Source of the DNA: Amoebidium appalachense
Lineage: Eukaryota; Ichthyosporea
Length of the DNA: 64,000 bases
Assembly: GCA_963693365.1 (NCBI GenBank)
Contig: CAVNZM010000016.1
Location: 1,984,001-2,048,000, forward strand
Direction: 5' to 3'
Numbering within the stretch: position 1 is the first letter of the stretch; every line of letters begins with the position of its first letter. The notes under the pieces were generated by a model. It was not told the origin of the DNA. It saw only the letters and a program-made list of their open reading frames with translations, and did not search any database. Positions 42,728-52,122 of the stretch are shown here, in pieces. The position numbers were made by a program, and so were the translations under genes.

Positions 42728-44230
42728 CTATTCCAGCGAACCAAGACGGTCCTGCTCCATGGCCTGACAAACATCTTTCGACAGACCAACCCTCTCAAAC
42801 GACAAAACATAACAGTACCGAGATGCTCCATTGACCTTGGTAGCCACTGGTTGTCCCAAAATAGCTCGAAGCGCACTACCAAACAGCTTTTGGCTTGGTC
42901 TCTGACTGCGCCCGGTTGCGTTCCGCTCGTGCCACAGACGAAAGTAGTTAAACAGGTCGGTGCTGGTGAACCGTTGGCCATCAACAGGTCTGGGCCATTC
43001 CTCACATCCGTTGTCCCCCGTCACAAGGTCGCGTAGAAACTGCAGTTCGTCTGGCCGTCCAAGATCTGTCAACCGTGAACGAAGTTCGGTTGTTGGAGGG
43101 GTTGGCATACGCTGGGGGACATTCACTTCAGCCATCAGCTCGTCCAAAATTGCCTGGAGAACAGATGGATTGGAGTGTCGTTCCTTGAATTCCGCAAAGT
43201 ATGCAAACTGCCCCTTCCTCTCCGACGAAGATTCAAAACAGGCCCATCGTCGGTCACCCTCCTCTAGATTCAGTGGGTGTGACTCGTTGCTGAGAATCAC
43301 ATAGCGTTCACAACTCTCCACAGTAATGATGTCACACCCCTTCTTTTCCATAAGGCTTGTGGTTTCCGTAACACGGGCCTTCATCTGGTTGATGATATCA
43401 ACATTACCATGCCAAAACACCTCATCGCACACGATGAGCAGTCGGTTGTTGAGATGGGCATTGAAGTTCCCACCAACGTGCTTTTTGTTTGTGACGGACA
43501 CATAGTAGTCGCGTCCGATGATATCACCCAGGACATCAAAGAACACGTTCTTGCCCACACCTTGGACTGACCGGAAGACGAGAGCCACTCCTGGTTTGAT
43601 GTCAGGGTACTGAAAGAGCTGGGCCAACCAGTGACGTGTGTAGAGGTAAGCTTTCTCGTCGTAGTTGCACAACATGCGAAGATGGTCAAAAAACATACTG
43701 GTTGCCGATTGCGCGAGAGGGCGTGTGGGGTTGTGCACTATCTTGAGTCCACGAAAAATGTTAAAAGGACGGCCTTGCCTCATGACATTTTGTGCACGAC
43801 GCTTCCCCGTCCGTGGATCCGGGTCTGCTGGGTCAAACACAAAGCGCGAATATTGCAGTATGTGGTCACTCTCCATGAACCAGGTACCCTTGTAGACACG
43901 CGTGATGGGCCGATTGCGCTCAAAAAATTCCATTCTGAAGAGGTACTTAGAGAGACATTCTCTTGCGCTTTTGGGTGTATGCAGCTCAATGACGTGCCGC
44001 CCGGTCTTGTGGTCATAGTTCTTGAGCAGGTATTGAGAACCACACTCGACAAAAGCCACATTGCTCTGCAAAAAACGGATGCAATTCTCATAAGTCCATG
44101 AAATGCTCTGGCATGTGCGTGGCTTGAAGCTCAGTCCAAAGGGTGGTTCTGGGCTGCAGTCCTCGAATCTCAGAAACAATGTCTCTTCGGAGATGGGAGG
44201 GATCTCCAACAGGTGAAATATAGACGACAT
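42728..44230 (-). CDS. D5-like SF3 primase-helicase, copy 1
   Basis: 500 residues from ATG 44230. Residues 220-228 are Walker A (RSVQGVGKN), 265-272 Walker B (LLIVCDEVF) and 309-318 motif C (RYVILSNESH), followed by DRRWACFE. The layout matches D5-type superfamily 3 helicases of large DNA viruses and mobile elements, which act as hexameric replicative helicases. The C-terminal part (about 430-490, FTSTDLFNYFRLWHER) is a winged-helix-like module also present in the genes at 44713 and 59102. No complete archaeo-eukaryotic primase domain is seen in the shorter N terminus. A TATATATA at 44302-44309 is only 18 nt from an upstream in-frame ATG (44284), so 44230 fits promoter spacing better. A paralogue is at 59102. 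Confidence 0.85.
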   Translation of the reverse strand: MSSIFHLLEIPPISEETLFLRFEDCSPEPPFGLSFKPRTCQSISWTYENCIRFLQSNVAFVECGSQYLLKNYDHKTGRHVIELHTPKSARECLSKYLFRMEFFERNRPITRVYKGTWFMESDHILQYSRFVFDPADPDPRTGKRRAQNVMRQGRPFNIFRGLKIVHNPTRPLAQSATSMFFDHLRMLCNYDEKAYLYTRHWLAQLFQYPDIKPGVALVFRSVQGVGKNVFFDVLGDIIGRDYYVSVTNKKHVGGNFNAHLNNRLLIVCDEVFWHGNVDIINQMKARVTETTSLMEKKGCDIITVESCERYVILSNESHPLNLEEGDRRWACFESSSERKGQFAYFAEFKERHSNPSVLQAILDELMAEVNVPQRMPTPPTTELRSRLTDLGRPDELQFLRDLVTGDNGCEEWPRPVDGQRFTSTDLFNYFRLWHERNATGRSQRPSQKLFGSALRAILGQPVATKVNGASRYCYVLSFERVGLSKDVCQAMEQDRLGSLE

Positions 44231-44284
44231 CGTTACTAGTGGCCTAGATAATATTTTGCGCTGACCGGGGGCAGACTGAGCCAT

Positions 44285-44712
44285 TTTCGCATATGCGGGA
44301 TTATATATACCTTGCGTCCTGGGCCACCGCGGGGGGCTTGGGTGGCTGGGAGGGGCACGCGAGGCATGCACGGCCGGCGAGACGCGGCGGGCACGCCGGC
44401 GGCACGGGGCGGGCGAGCCACGCATGCCCCACAGCCCCTCACAGCCCTTCAGCGGTAGCATTGTGGCCGCCGTGTACTTAAGCGACACCCGCACTCATTT
44501 TCTCCCCATTCCGTAGCAATACAGCTGTAACAAGAGGCCCATGGGCGGACATTTATTTTCTTCCAGTATTGTGAATATGACCGACTTCGACCCCTCCGCA
44601 GGCCCCTCCCAGCCACCCCCAGTACACACAGGCCCCTCCCAGCCACCCCCAGCCACCCACTGGCAACCAACAATCGACTGGGGGTGATTTTTATTTTCTT
44701 GTGTTGTAAGTG
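44285..44712. other. Divergent intergenic region with GC-rich repeats
   Basis: It holds the TATA of helicase 1 (44302-44309), GCACGCGAGGCATGC-type text (44350-44430) and CAGCCACCCC repeats (44590-44665). These repeat types recur at 45490, 47690, 56650 and 58605-59005. Confidence 0.6.
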
Positions 44713-45489
44713 ATGGCTACCTACGACGAGTCATATGTCAGGGATAGGCTGGCCAAGCTCGAAGGTGGAACCATTGAGGTACGCACGCCCGCAGGACGGA
44801 TCGACCTGCTGACGGCCACGGAAGTCATCGAAGTCAAGCGCGCTTCTAAATGGAAATCCGCCGTTGGGCAGGTCCTGTGCTATCAAGCCTACTGTCCGAA
44901 CCATCGACCTCGGGTACATCTGTTCGATATTGCGTCCCTAGATTGCTTGAAAGTGGCGATCGAAACGATGACGATTTTGGGAATTAGGGCCACAGTCGAA
45001 TCGGACACGCTGCAAACGGTGTGGGCGCCTCTCCCCCAAACAGAGCCCAAGAGGCCACCGGAGCAAGAATCCCAAGATGTGAGCGAGGACGAGGTTGTCA
45101 GCTGGGACGATGTCAATGGCGAACACGTGTGCACCCGGAAGTGCGTCTCAGAATTCCTGGATGAGCTGAGCAAAAATCCTGAATGGTTGCCCAAGGGCTG
45201 TCACATCACATCCGGGTGCTACATATCTTCAGCTGGCCTTTTCAACCTATATAGTTTGTGGCTGCCAAGCCACTGCAATCAGAACGCCTCGCTCCCGATT
45301 CGAACTTTTGGCGTGTATGCCAGTTCTGTCCTCGGAAAGCAGAAATCGGTGCGCATGAAGCGAATCACTACATGGCCGGGACACCCACCCCGGAAATCCG
45401 ATCGTTCATCGGTTATGAATTGCTACAAACTCCGATACACCCGTATGCAGCGCCACACCACAGAACCAGAAAGCCCGACCCAAACCTAG
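44713..45489 (+). CDS. PD-(D/E)XK nuclease fused to a D5-helicase-like C-terminal domain
   Basis: 258 residues. Residues 19-65 show the restriction-endonuclease-like core: GGTIEVRTPAGRIDLL with D31, then EVIEVK with E40 and K42, then AVGQVLCYQAY, as in small viral and phage nucleases that cut DNA with metal ions. An acidic linker follows (about 100-135). Residues 150-215 (ISSAGLFNLYSLWLPSHC, RTFGVYASSVLGKQKSV) align in pattern with the C-terminal module of both helicases here (FTSTDLFNYFRLW, LFGSALRAILGQ). The fusion suggests the nuclease works at the replication machinery. The tail is basic. Confidence 0.7.
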   Translation: MATYDESYVRDRLAKLEGGTIEVRTPAGRIDLLTATEVIEVKRASKWKSAVGQVLCYQAYCPNHRPRVHLFDIASLDCLKVAIETMTILGIRATVESDTLQTVWAPLPQTEPKRPPEQESQDVSEDEVVSWDDVNGEHVCTRKCVSEFLDELSKNPEWLPKGCHITSGCYISSAGLFNLYSLWLPSHCNQNASLPIRTFGVYASSVLGKQKSVRMKRITTWPGHPPRKSDRSSVMNCYKLRYTRMQRHTTEPESPTQT

Positions 45490-45610
45490 CGTGAGGCACG
45501 CGAGGCACGCGAGGCACAGGAGGCACGCGTGGCACGTGCGCCACAGGAGCCCCTCCCAGCCCCCTCCAGCCCCCCCAGCCACCCCCAGCCACCCAGGCCC
45601 GGATGGGTGG
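45490..45610. repeat. GGCACGCGA and CAGCCACCCC intergenic repeats
   Basis: GAGGCACGC repeats (45491-45540) are followed by CAGCCCCCC/CAGCCACCCC repeats between two convergent genes. Confidence 0.7.
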
Positions 45611-45632
45611 CAGATATGGACTGGACCCGGGT

Positions 45633-46544
45633 TTATTGGCGTGCCGCGGCGGCCCAGGCAGCAAACGCCGTGCGGCCATCCGCAAGCGCCCGCGCGACCT
45701 TCCCGGGGTCGACGTCCATGGGCGACGCAAACAGCCTCCGCTCTGGAGCGACCACCACGAGGCGGTCTCCGAGGCGGGTGCGGAGGTTGGCGAACTCGGT
45801 GGCCGCTAGCTCGGTGCCCGAGTCACGCTGCAGAGCATAGCAGAGCTCCATGCCCGTTTTTGGCACGGATTCTGCGGGGCAGTGCGCCAGCGAGTCGCAC
45901 AGCACCGTGACGTAGATGCCGTCGAACCCATCTGCGGCATCCTCGAGTGCCTTGGTGAGGGGCACCAGCTCAGAGACCCCGCCGTCCAGAAACACGGTGC
46001 CGTCGTACTCGACGGGGGGGACCGCGAGTGGAAGGGCCGAAGACGCGCGCATGCCGACCTGGTACTCGGGCCCTGTGAACCACCGCTCCTTCTTGTTGAG
46101 GAAGTCCCAGGCGACGCAGTGGCAGCGCGTGTAGATGTCCGCGTCGATGCCCTCCAGAAGCGCCGCCGCACGCTCCTGCAGGGTGAAGCGGCTGTACGCC
46201 GCCCCGTACAGCATTGACCCCACAACCGTCCTCCAGCTTTTCGGAAGCAGCGCCATTGCGCCGCCCCACGGTTCCACAATGTCCTCCACGCACTTCAGCT
46301 CTCCCAGCTCGCGCGCCAGGTCGTCCAGGCGGTCGGCAACCACGAACGGCGCCACCAGCGCACCGACGGACGTGCCGTACACCCTGTCGACCTGGTACAG
46401 CCCCGACGCGAGCATCCCCTGCATGAACCCGACTTGGAAGCAGCCCTTGACGCCGCCCCCGGGCAGCAGGATCCGCACACGTGTCCTGGCTTGGGAGGGT
46501 GTGTCCATGTTGATGTAGGGCGCGATAAGAGTTGACGGCTTCAT
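45633..46544 (-). CDS. Patatin-like phospholipase
   Basis: 303 residues from ATG 46544 (or 291 from 46508). Residues 28-40 (LLPGGGVKGCFQVG) are the oxyanion-hole glycine loop, GTSVG near residue 61 holds the nucleophile Ser, and FLDGGV near 195 supplies the Asp of the Ser-Asp dyad. Patatins hydrolyse acyl chains from phospholipids. There is no signal peptide or membrane segment. Its ATG overlaps the stop of the upstream Fic gene as ATGA. In large DNA viruses, phospholipases can help membrane exit or lipid remodelling, but the role here is inference. It is probably of bacterial or viral origin, as it has no introns. Confidence 0.9.
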   Translation of the reverse strand: MKPSTLIAPYINMDTPSQARTRVRILLPGGGVKGCFQVGFMQGMLASGLYQVDRVYGTSVGALVAPFVVADRLDDLARELGELKCVEDIVEPWGGAMALLPKSWRTVVGSMLYGAAYSRFTLQERAAALLEGIDADIYTRCHCVAWDFLNKKERWFTGPEYQVGMRASSALPLAVPPVEYDGTVFLDGGVSELVPLTKALEDAADGFDGIYVTVLCDSLAHCPAESVPKTGMELCYALQRDSGTELAATEFANLRTRLGDRLVVVAPERRLFASPMDVDPGKVARALADGRTAFAAWAAAARQ

Positions 46545-47338
46545 TCCAAATCCAGGGCGTTGCACACCGAGACCAGGTTTGCCCTTGCGCAGTCCAGCAC
46601 GAAGGCCGCCAGCTCGGAGTAGTCGTGGGGGGGCGGCTGGCTCTGCGCGGCCAGCAGCAGCGAGTGGTAGCGCTCGCGGGAGCTGCGGTCTGTGTACAAC
46701 GAGAGGGGAACGGCAATATAGGGCGAGAGCAGCACGCTGACCAACAGATGGGCGACGCGCCCGTTGCCGTTGCTGAACGGGTGGATGTAGAGGAACTCCC
46801 CGAGGAAACGGGCAGTGACCTGTATGGCACCGAGAACGTCATTGCAGCCTTGGAGTTCGGTGCGTGTCCTTTCGAACAGACGCTTGAGAGCCTCTTCGAT
46901 CTTGAACGGTGCAAGGTACTGATGACTGCAGCCTGCGGGAAGCGCAAAGCGCACCCGATACCGTCCAGCGCTATCGAGCAGCCCGTCCATGACCTTGCGA
47001 TGGACCTCCCTAGCGAGCTCCACCGTAAACGTGCCTGGATCAATCCCCTTCCAAACCCACGGTGTGGGGAACAGCTCGCGAACTGCTGTAACGACGTTTT
47101 TTAGTTTCTTCGATGAGCGCGTGTGTTCGGACGTTTCATCGGGGCAGGAGATCAGCCTCTCAATATGTTCGACTGGGACCTTTTCGTTTATTTCCAATTC
47201 CATCAGGTGCTTGATGTATAACACTAGGTGGTGCGTTGTGTATCCCTGCATGAACAAAGCGCTGCTCTTATCGTTATCCAAAAACGTGCGCACCAGGTGG
47301 AGGCAGCGCACAACAGCCCCTTCGCTGAGTTGAGACAT
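46541..47338 (-). CDS. Fic-domain AMP-transferase-like protein
   Basis: 265 residues from ATG 47338. The Fic core motif HPFSNGNGR lies near residue 190, with the preceding helix IQVTARFLGEFLYI and following AHLLVSVLL. Fic enzymes transfer AMP or other nucleotide parts to hydroxyl side chains of target proteins, with the motif His as base and the Asn/Gly/Arg binding the nucleotide. I see no clear inhibitory (S/T)xxxE(G/N) helix, so activity control is unknown. The N-terminal 90 residues are helical and unassigned. The stop overlaps the patatin start by 4 nt, which suggests co-transfer or coupled expression. Confidence 0.85.
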   Translation of the reverse strand: MSQLSEGAVVRCLHLVRTFLDNDKSSALFMQGYTTHHLVLYIKHLMELEINEKVPVEHIERLISCPDETSEHTRSSKKLKNVVTAVRELFPTPWVWKGIDPGTFTVELAREVHRKVMDGLLDSAGRYRVRFALPAGCSHQYLAPFKIEEALKRLFERTRTELQGCNDVLGAIQVTARFLGEFLYIHPFSNGNGRVAHLLVSVLLSPYIAVPLSLYTDRSSRERYHSLLLAAQSQPPPHDYSELAAFVLDCARANLVSVCNALDLE

Positions 47339-48390
47339 CACGGTGTTGAACCGACAGATAAAGTACCACAAACTATCAAAATCGACCTTTACGTCACACG
47401 GCAACAACCCGGCCCATATCCACCTGCGCGTTCACCACCCTGTTCTCCTGCCCCCCGCCCCCTACCCAGTCCACCGATTTCTCCACAAACCAGAGAGAAC
47501 ACGGCAGTGCCCATGAACGTTTGGCCCGTGATTTGCTAGAGAACAGCATCGCCGGTCCCCCCCATGTCTCCCGGAACCCAAGAGAACACCATGGCATCCC
47601 CAACCATGTCTCCCGGATTCTTGGAGAACAGGTGCCGGGGGTGGACCCTGTTCGCCGATTGCTTTTTCCTAGGAGCGGGGCCTGGGGGCATGAGGGGCAC
47701 GCGAGGCACGGATGGCACAGTGGTCTCACGGGTCTGTGTGCCACAGGCGCCCCCCCCAGGCCCCCGGAACAGGCAACGCGGAACCACAACTTCGTTCCAA
47801 AGCAGCGCCAGATGTGCCAATAAACGGCCAAAGCAGCGCGCAGTTGGCTACCCCGCTATTCGATCTGATTGGTCGAAAGCGTTCAAGATCCTGACCAAGG
47901 TTTCAGAATCTGTTTGTAATCGTTGAAAGGACTATTTCTTCGCGATTTCTATTAGAAATGTGACCGAATTGTTTATAAAACTATCTTGAATATGAAATTG
48001 GGTATAAAACGTTTGATTTTATTCTTATGTTTGGTTCTAAGGGATAGAAGAGAAAAAGGCATCAGCTGTCATTGAAAAATCTTGAAGCACTGGCATTGCC
48101 TGCTCTTCGCGGGATCTGATTGGATCTTGAATTGGGTGTGATCCAATCCCCAGCAGCCAATCGTGCAGTTTGGTGATCTGGATCTGAAAGCATTCTCCCA
48201 ATCAAACGCGTGACTGGATATCATTTCGTCAGCATCAGTTGGGAATTGGCTTCTAAGGGCACGGCACAGCTGATAGGGTGTCACTTTCACACACCTTCTG
48301 TAGTGTCAACATCAAAGGCTTTGAAGTCGCTTGTTAGGTCGCCTTTTACTGATTTTTCGCTTTGCACCCCCATTTCTACACACACACACC
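47339..48390. other. Intergenic region
   Basis: Non-coding as far as I can see. It has GC-rich repeat text (47690-47760), ATTGG-type motifs near 47868, 48115 and 48160, and AT-rich text 47930-48060 before the 48391 gene. Apparent frames here are low quality. Confidence 0.5.
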
Positions 48391-49256
48391 ATGGAACAAG
48401 TAGGCAAGCGCAGCTACAAATGGCTGACCGATCACCTTTTCACTAAGAACACCAAGGACAAATACATGGTCAAGTGCCGCGCTTGTGTCGCTGACATGCA
48501 CAGCGACCAGATCCCCTCGCATGTGAAGGTGTGCAGGGAATTAAACCACTGCCAGGACGCCATCCTTGCCCTCGTCGCCGCAGAGAACGCCGTCGGGCCC
48601 GCGCGCGACAAGGTGCGTCCGTTGGTCACGGAGTTCGGGGGGTGCGCAGTGGCTGCACAGTCCGTCGTGCCGGGTCTGCGCCAGTACCTGCAGCAGCCTG
48701 GGCGCAACGTCGTGGGCGCGGCTAAGGCACGGGCGGTGGCGCAGGCGCTCCACGACATGGCAGAGGCGGCTCGGGCGGTTAAGGACGGGTATGTGGGTTT
48801 TTGGTCGGCGGAGGATGCTGTGGAGCGCAACAAGCAAGCGCTGCGCCATCGGATTGCCGAACGTGTCCACCGCCGCCAGGGCGGGGAGGGGCCCGGCCAG
48901 TTCGCCTACGTTCCCCGCCCCCCCCCGGTTCTCCCCGTCCAAACCTCGTCCCCTTTGCGCTCACACCCGGGGAGCTTGCAAGTGGCAACGTGCTCCGGCA
49001 GTGCGAGATATTTCTGTTTGATCGAGTGCAGAGGGATCCGAAGTACCCTCCCGGGAAACGTATCGACTCGGACGATGTGTGGGGGGCGGAGGAGAGAGAC
49101 TCTGCTCTTGCGGCATCGATCGATGAGTGGGCGGTGGAGGTTCCCGTTTGGTGGGATGAGGGCAACCACTATTTTGTTCAGGACATGGAGATGATTGAGC
49201 AGCGCCTGCGGGAGGGGTATGATTGGGTGATGAAGGTTGTTGCGGAGCTTGAGTGA
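48391..49256 (+). pseudogene. Zinc-knuckle (BED-like) protein, frame broken at a C9 run
   Basis: From ATG 48391. Residues 1-50 (KWLTDHLFTKNTKDKYMVKC, CRAC, HVKVC) fit a C-x2-C ... H-x3-C BED-like finger. An Ala-rich helical region with no known motif follows. At the C9 run 48918-48926 the frame is lost. The next frame continues with good coding character (LALTP-like text, then IFLFDRVQRDPKYPPGKRID, WWDEGNHYFVQDMEMIEQRL) and stops at 49256. One added C restores a protein of about 288 residues. It could be sequencing error. BED fingers bind DNA and are common in transposase-derived proteins. Confidence 0.6.
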
Positions 49257-49277
49257 GGGCTGAGGGGGGGGGGGGTT

Positions 49278-49455
49278 GATGGGGGTGTTAGCATGAGCTA
49301 GATGGGGGTTGGTTTGATGGGATGGTGTTAGCATGAGCTAGATGGGGGTTGGTTTGATGGGATGGTGTTAGCATGAGCTAGATGGGGGTTGGTTTGATGG
49401 GATGGTGTTAGCATGAGCTAGATGGGGGTTGGTTTGATGGGATGGTGTTAGCATG
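49278..49455 (+). repeat. 40-bp tandem repeat, about 4.5 copies, next to the assembly gap
   Basis: The unit contains GGTGTTAGCATGAGCTAGAT and GGGGGTTGGTTTGATGGGAT. It probably continues into the gap. Confidence 0.9.
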
Positions 49456-49483
49456 GGAGGGCTTGGAAGTTGTTTGATGTGCT

Positions 49484-49983
49484 NNNNNNNNNNNNNNNNN
49501 NNNNNNNNNNNNNNNNNNNNNNNNNNNNNNNNNNNNNNNNNNNNNNNNNNNNNNNNNNNNNNNNNNNNNNNNNNNNNNNNNNNNNNNNNNNNNNNNNNNN
49601 NNNNNNNNNNNNNNNNNNNNNNNNNNNNNNNNNNNNNNNNNNNNNNNNNNNNNNNNNNNNNNNNNNNNNNNNNNNNNNNNNNNNNNNNNNNNNNNNNNNN
49701 NNNNNNNNNNNNNNNNNNNNNNNNNNNNNNNNNNNNNNNNNNNNNNNNNNNNNNNNNNNNNNNNNNNNNNNNNNNNNNNNNNNNNNNNNNNNNNNNNNNN
49801 NNNNNNNNNNNNNNNNNNNNNNNNNNNNNNNNNNNNNNNNNNNNNNNNNNNNNNNNNNNNNNNNNNNNNNNNNNNNNNNNNNNNNNNNNNNNNNNNNNNN
49901 NNNNNNNNNNNNNNNNNNNNNNNNNNNNNNNNNNNNNNNNNNNNNNNNNNNNNNNNNNNNNNNNNNNNNNNNNNNNNNNNNNN
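49484..49983. other. Scaffold gap (500 N)
   Basis: Exactly 500 undetermined bases. It hides the 5' part of the gene that ends at 50393. Confidence 0.99.
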
Positions 49984-50393
49984 GGGCATACTCCAAGTAC
50001 GAACCCAAACCCGACCCTGGCAAAACCGACAGTACCCCTGCAGTCAAACGGACACAGTGGTATGCTTTCGACCAAGTGGGGGACCACAGCACGGACAACA
50101 CGTTTAACGACTGGCAAGACCCGGTGAACTATGGGTACACGTCAGCCAGTCAGTGCATTAACCGATGCCAATCTACGAGTGGATGCGAACAGGTGGGCTT
50201 TTCGCCATGGCAGGATATGGACGGGAAGCGGCCAAAAGGCTATTGCTACATGAGAAAAGCCGTCAACAAATGGCCGTTGGATGCGTGGTCAAACAAGTCC
50301 GGTGTGGCTGCCTGGGACTCGCAGGTCACGTATGTGATGGCCGCAAAAGTGCCGGAGAGCGAGAAGCAACATGGCAAGCTGGTTGAGTTCTAG
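49984..50393 (+). CDS. PAN/Apple-like Cys-rich protein, 5' truncated by the gap
   Basis: 135 residues remain. The pattern QCINRCQSTSGCEQVGFSPW ... GYCYMRKA has the Cys spacing of PAN/Apple domains, which bind proteins or sugars and are usually secreted or on surfaces. A Pro-rich stretch (KPDPGKTDSTP) precedes it. The N terminus, with any signal peptide, is in the gap. AATAAA follows at about 50415. Possibly a virion surface or host-derived adhesion protein. Confidence 0.6.
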
Positions 50394-50577
50394 CATGAAT
50401 CAGATGAACCAATCAAATAAAGGCTGGCATTTCCATTGCCCTCTGGTTTGGTTGCACGCTGCTACAAAGATATTTGGCAACCTTGTTTTTCTATGTCGTA
50501 TATATGGCCAATTTGATATTTGATCTTGTTTGATCTTGTGTCTAGAGCTGTCTTCTTTTTTATTGTGCCCCAATGTA

Positions 50578-51936
50578 ATGTCGCATGCGCGCTCCCGCAT
50601 CCTTGACGACATGGCGTCCCACATCGACTTCTCGGCGGCAGTGGCGCGCCGGGCAGCGTTCCCGCACGGGCCGGCCCTGCCCTCGGCCCCCCGCAGCGTG
50701 TCGGTGCCGAGCGAGGCGCCCCCGCGTGTCGAGCCCCCGCAGCCGCCGCAGGGCCAGTGGCGCTACCACTTCGTGACGGGCGGGTCCGTGTGCCGGCCGC
50801 TGCAGGTGGAATTTCCGGCCACCCAGTCCGTGCACGGCATCCGTGTCGAGGGCTTCAAGGCGCACAGCGTGTACGACGTGTGCGAGGGCGCCAACAGGCT
50901 GACGCTGTCGCTGTCGTACCTGGACTCGCCCGACGGCCGGCCCCCAGGCATGTGGGTGAAGGCGTCCACCGACGTGTACCTGCCTGTGGGCAACTACACC
51001 CTGGACACCCTGTGCGCCGAACTCGAGATGCGTCTGGACGCCGCCATCGCCGCATGCTTCAACCCCAGCTACAGCCCCGAGGAGGTGGCGGACATTTTGG
51101 AGATGTACCCGGACACGCTGCCCTACTACGCCAGCGTCACACACACGGAGCGGTTGCGCCGGGACGCCGAGCGCAACGGCGAGGCGTGGACCAGGCACCA
51201 GGACTTTGTGTGCAAGACGCGGTGGGCGCCACGCCGGCAGGGCCCGCGCGACGAGATCGCATTCGAGGCGCTGATGCTCGCACAGCTGTACTACAGGGAG
51301 AACGCATGGGCGTGGCGTGAGCTGGCCAACGAGCGTGACACCCACGGGCGCATCCAGTGGCCGTTCCACAACACGCTGTACAACCTCATGACGCCCTCGA
51401 AGCTCGCGCTGCCCGGGCGCCTGGTCATCAGCATCCACCACCGCAAGAACATGGACCCGGACACGATGAAGCACTGGCTGCCGTATGCGTCGGTGCCGAC
51501 GTTCTCGCTTGACGTGTGCCGGGGGCTCGGGAGCGTGCTGGGAATGGCGGCCGGCGCGCACGTCAGCCACAGCCTGACAGCGGGGCTGCCACCGCTGGCC
51601 CGCTACTTCGACGGGCGAGACCATGCGGCCGTGGAGGAGGGCGACCAGCAGCTGCCGTGCCAGGGCGACAACATCCAGTGCGTGTTTGGGACGGATGCAC
51701 CCCTGGGCCCGCGGGGGGCGCTCATGGTGCACGTCATGCAGGGCGAGACGAACCTGCAGGGGCGCATCATGGCGCCGGGCGTGCAGGGGGCGGCGGGCGG
51801 GGCGGTGGACGACATGCTGGCGAGCCCGCAGATCTTGGGGACGCTGGACCACGTCGACACACTGCGGCTGGTGGTGGTGGACGAGACCGGGACAAGGGTG
51901 ACTGGCTGTTTCTCGGCGCTGGTCGCGGTTAAATAA
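50578..51936 (+). CDS. Candidate structural (capsid-type) protein
   Basis: 452 residues from ATG 50578 (or 441 from 50611), with TATATA near 50497. An Ala/Pro-rich start is followed by beta-rich text. Residues 135-165 (DVYLPVGNYTLDTLCAELEM) match a pattern I associate with structural proteins of eukaryotic dsDNA viruses: a beta strand, PxGNYTxDxL and an amphipathic helix. There are no enzyme motifs. The C-terminal third is Gly-rich with a VDTLRLVVVDETGTRVTGCF ending typical of beta sandwiches. It is very GC-rich. It could be a minor capsid or penton-type protein; a structure search would decide. I do not claim a family. Confidence 0.5.
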   Translation: MSHARSRILDDMASHIDFSAAVARRAAFPHGPALPSAPRSVSVPSEAPPRVEPPQPPQGQWRYHFVTGGSVCRPLQVEFPATQSVHGIRVEGFKAHSVYDVCEGANRLTLSLSYLDSPDGRPPGMWVKASTDVYLPVGNYTLDTLCAELEMRLDAAIAACFNPSYSPEEVADILEMYPDTLPYYASVTHTERLRRDAERNGEAWTRHQDFVCKTRWAPRRQGPRDEIAFEALMLAQLYYRENAWAWRELANERDTHGRIQWPFHNTLYNLMTPSKLALPGRLVISIHHRKNMDPDTMKHWLPYASVPTFSLDVCRGLGSVLGMAAGAHVSHSLTAGLPPLARYFDGRDHAAVEEGDQQLPCQGDNIQCVFGTDAPLGPRGALMVHVMQGETNLQGRIMAPGVQGAAGGAVDDMLASPQILGTLDHVDTLRLVVVDETGTRVTGCFSALVAVK

Positions 51937-52089
51937 GGCAAAGTATCGCGAAAGTGCAAAAACAACGCCTGCTCCCCCAATATTGGCAAACATCAAGTGC
52001 AGGACAGATCATGGTCTTCTCCCTTAATGTGAGAGAACACCCTCATGAAGTACAGGGCAGATCACGAGTTGTGGATGGGGCTCAGGGGG

Positions 52090-52098
52090 CATAAAAGG
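52090..52098 (+). promoter_or_regulatory. TATA-like box for the resolvase gene
   Basis: CATAAAAGG lies 33 nt before ATG 52123, which implies a very short leader and picks 52123 over upstream starts. Confidence 0.5.
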
Positions 52099-52122
52099 CA
52101 ACACATCCCCCCCACCCTCACA

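Noticed and set aside
45970-47043. Long - strand frame across the Fic/patatin genes
   Set aside because: A shadow frame with Arg/Ser-rich text; Fic and patatin motifs lie in the other frames.
50560-51996. Long - strand frame opposite the candidate structural gene
   Set aside because: A GC-rich antisense shadow with His/Arg/Val-rich composition; the + strand frame has balanced protein-like composition and a TATA box.
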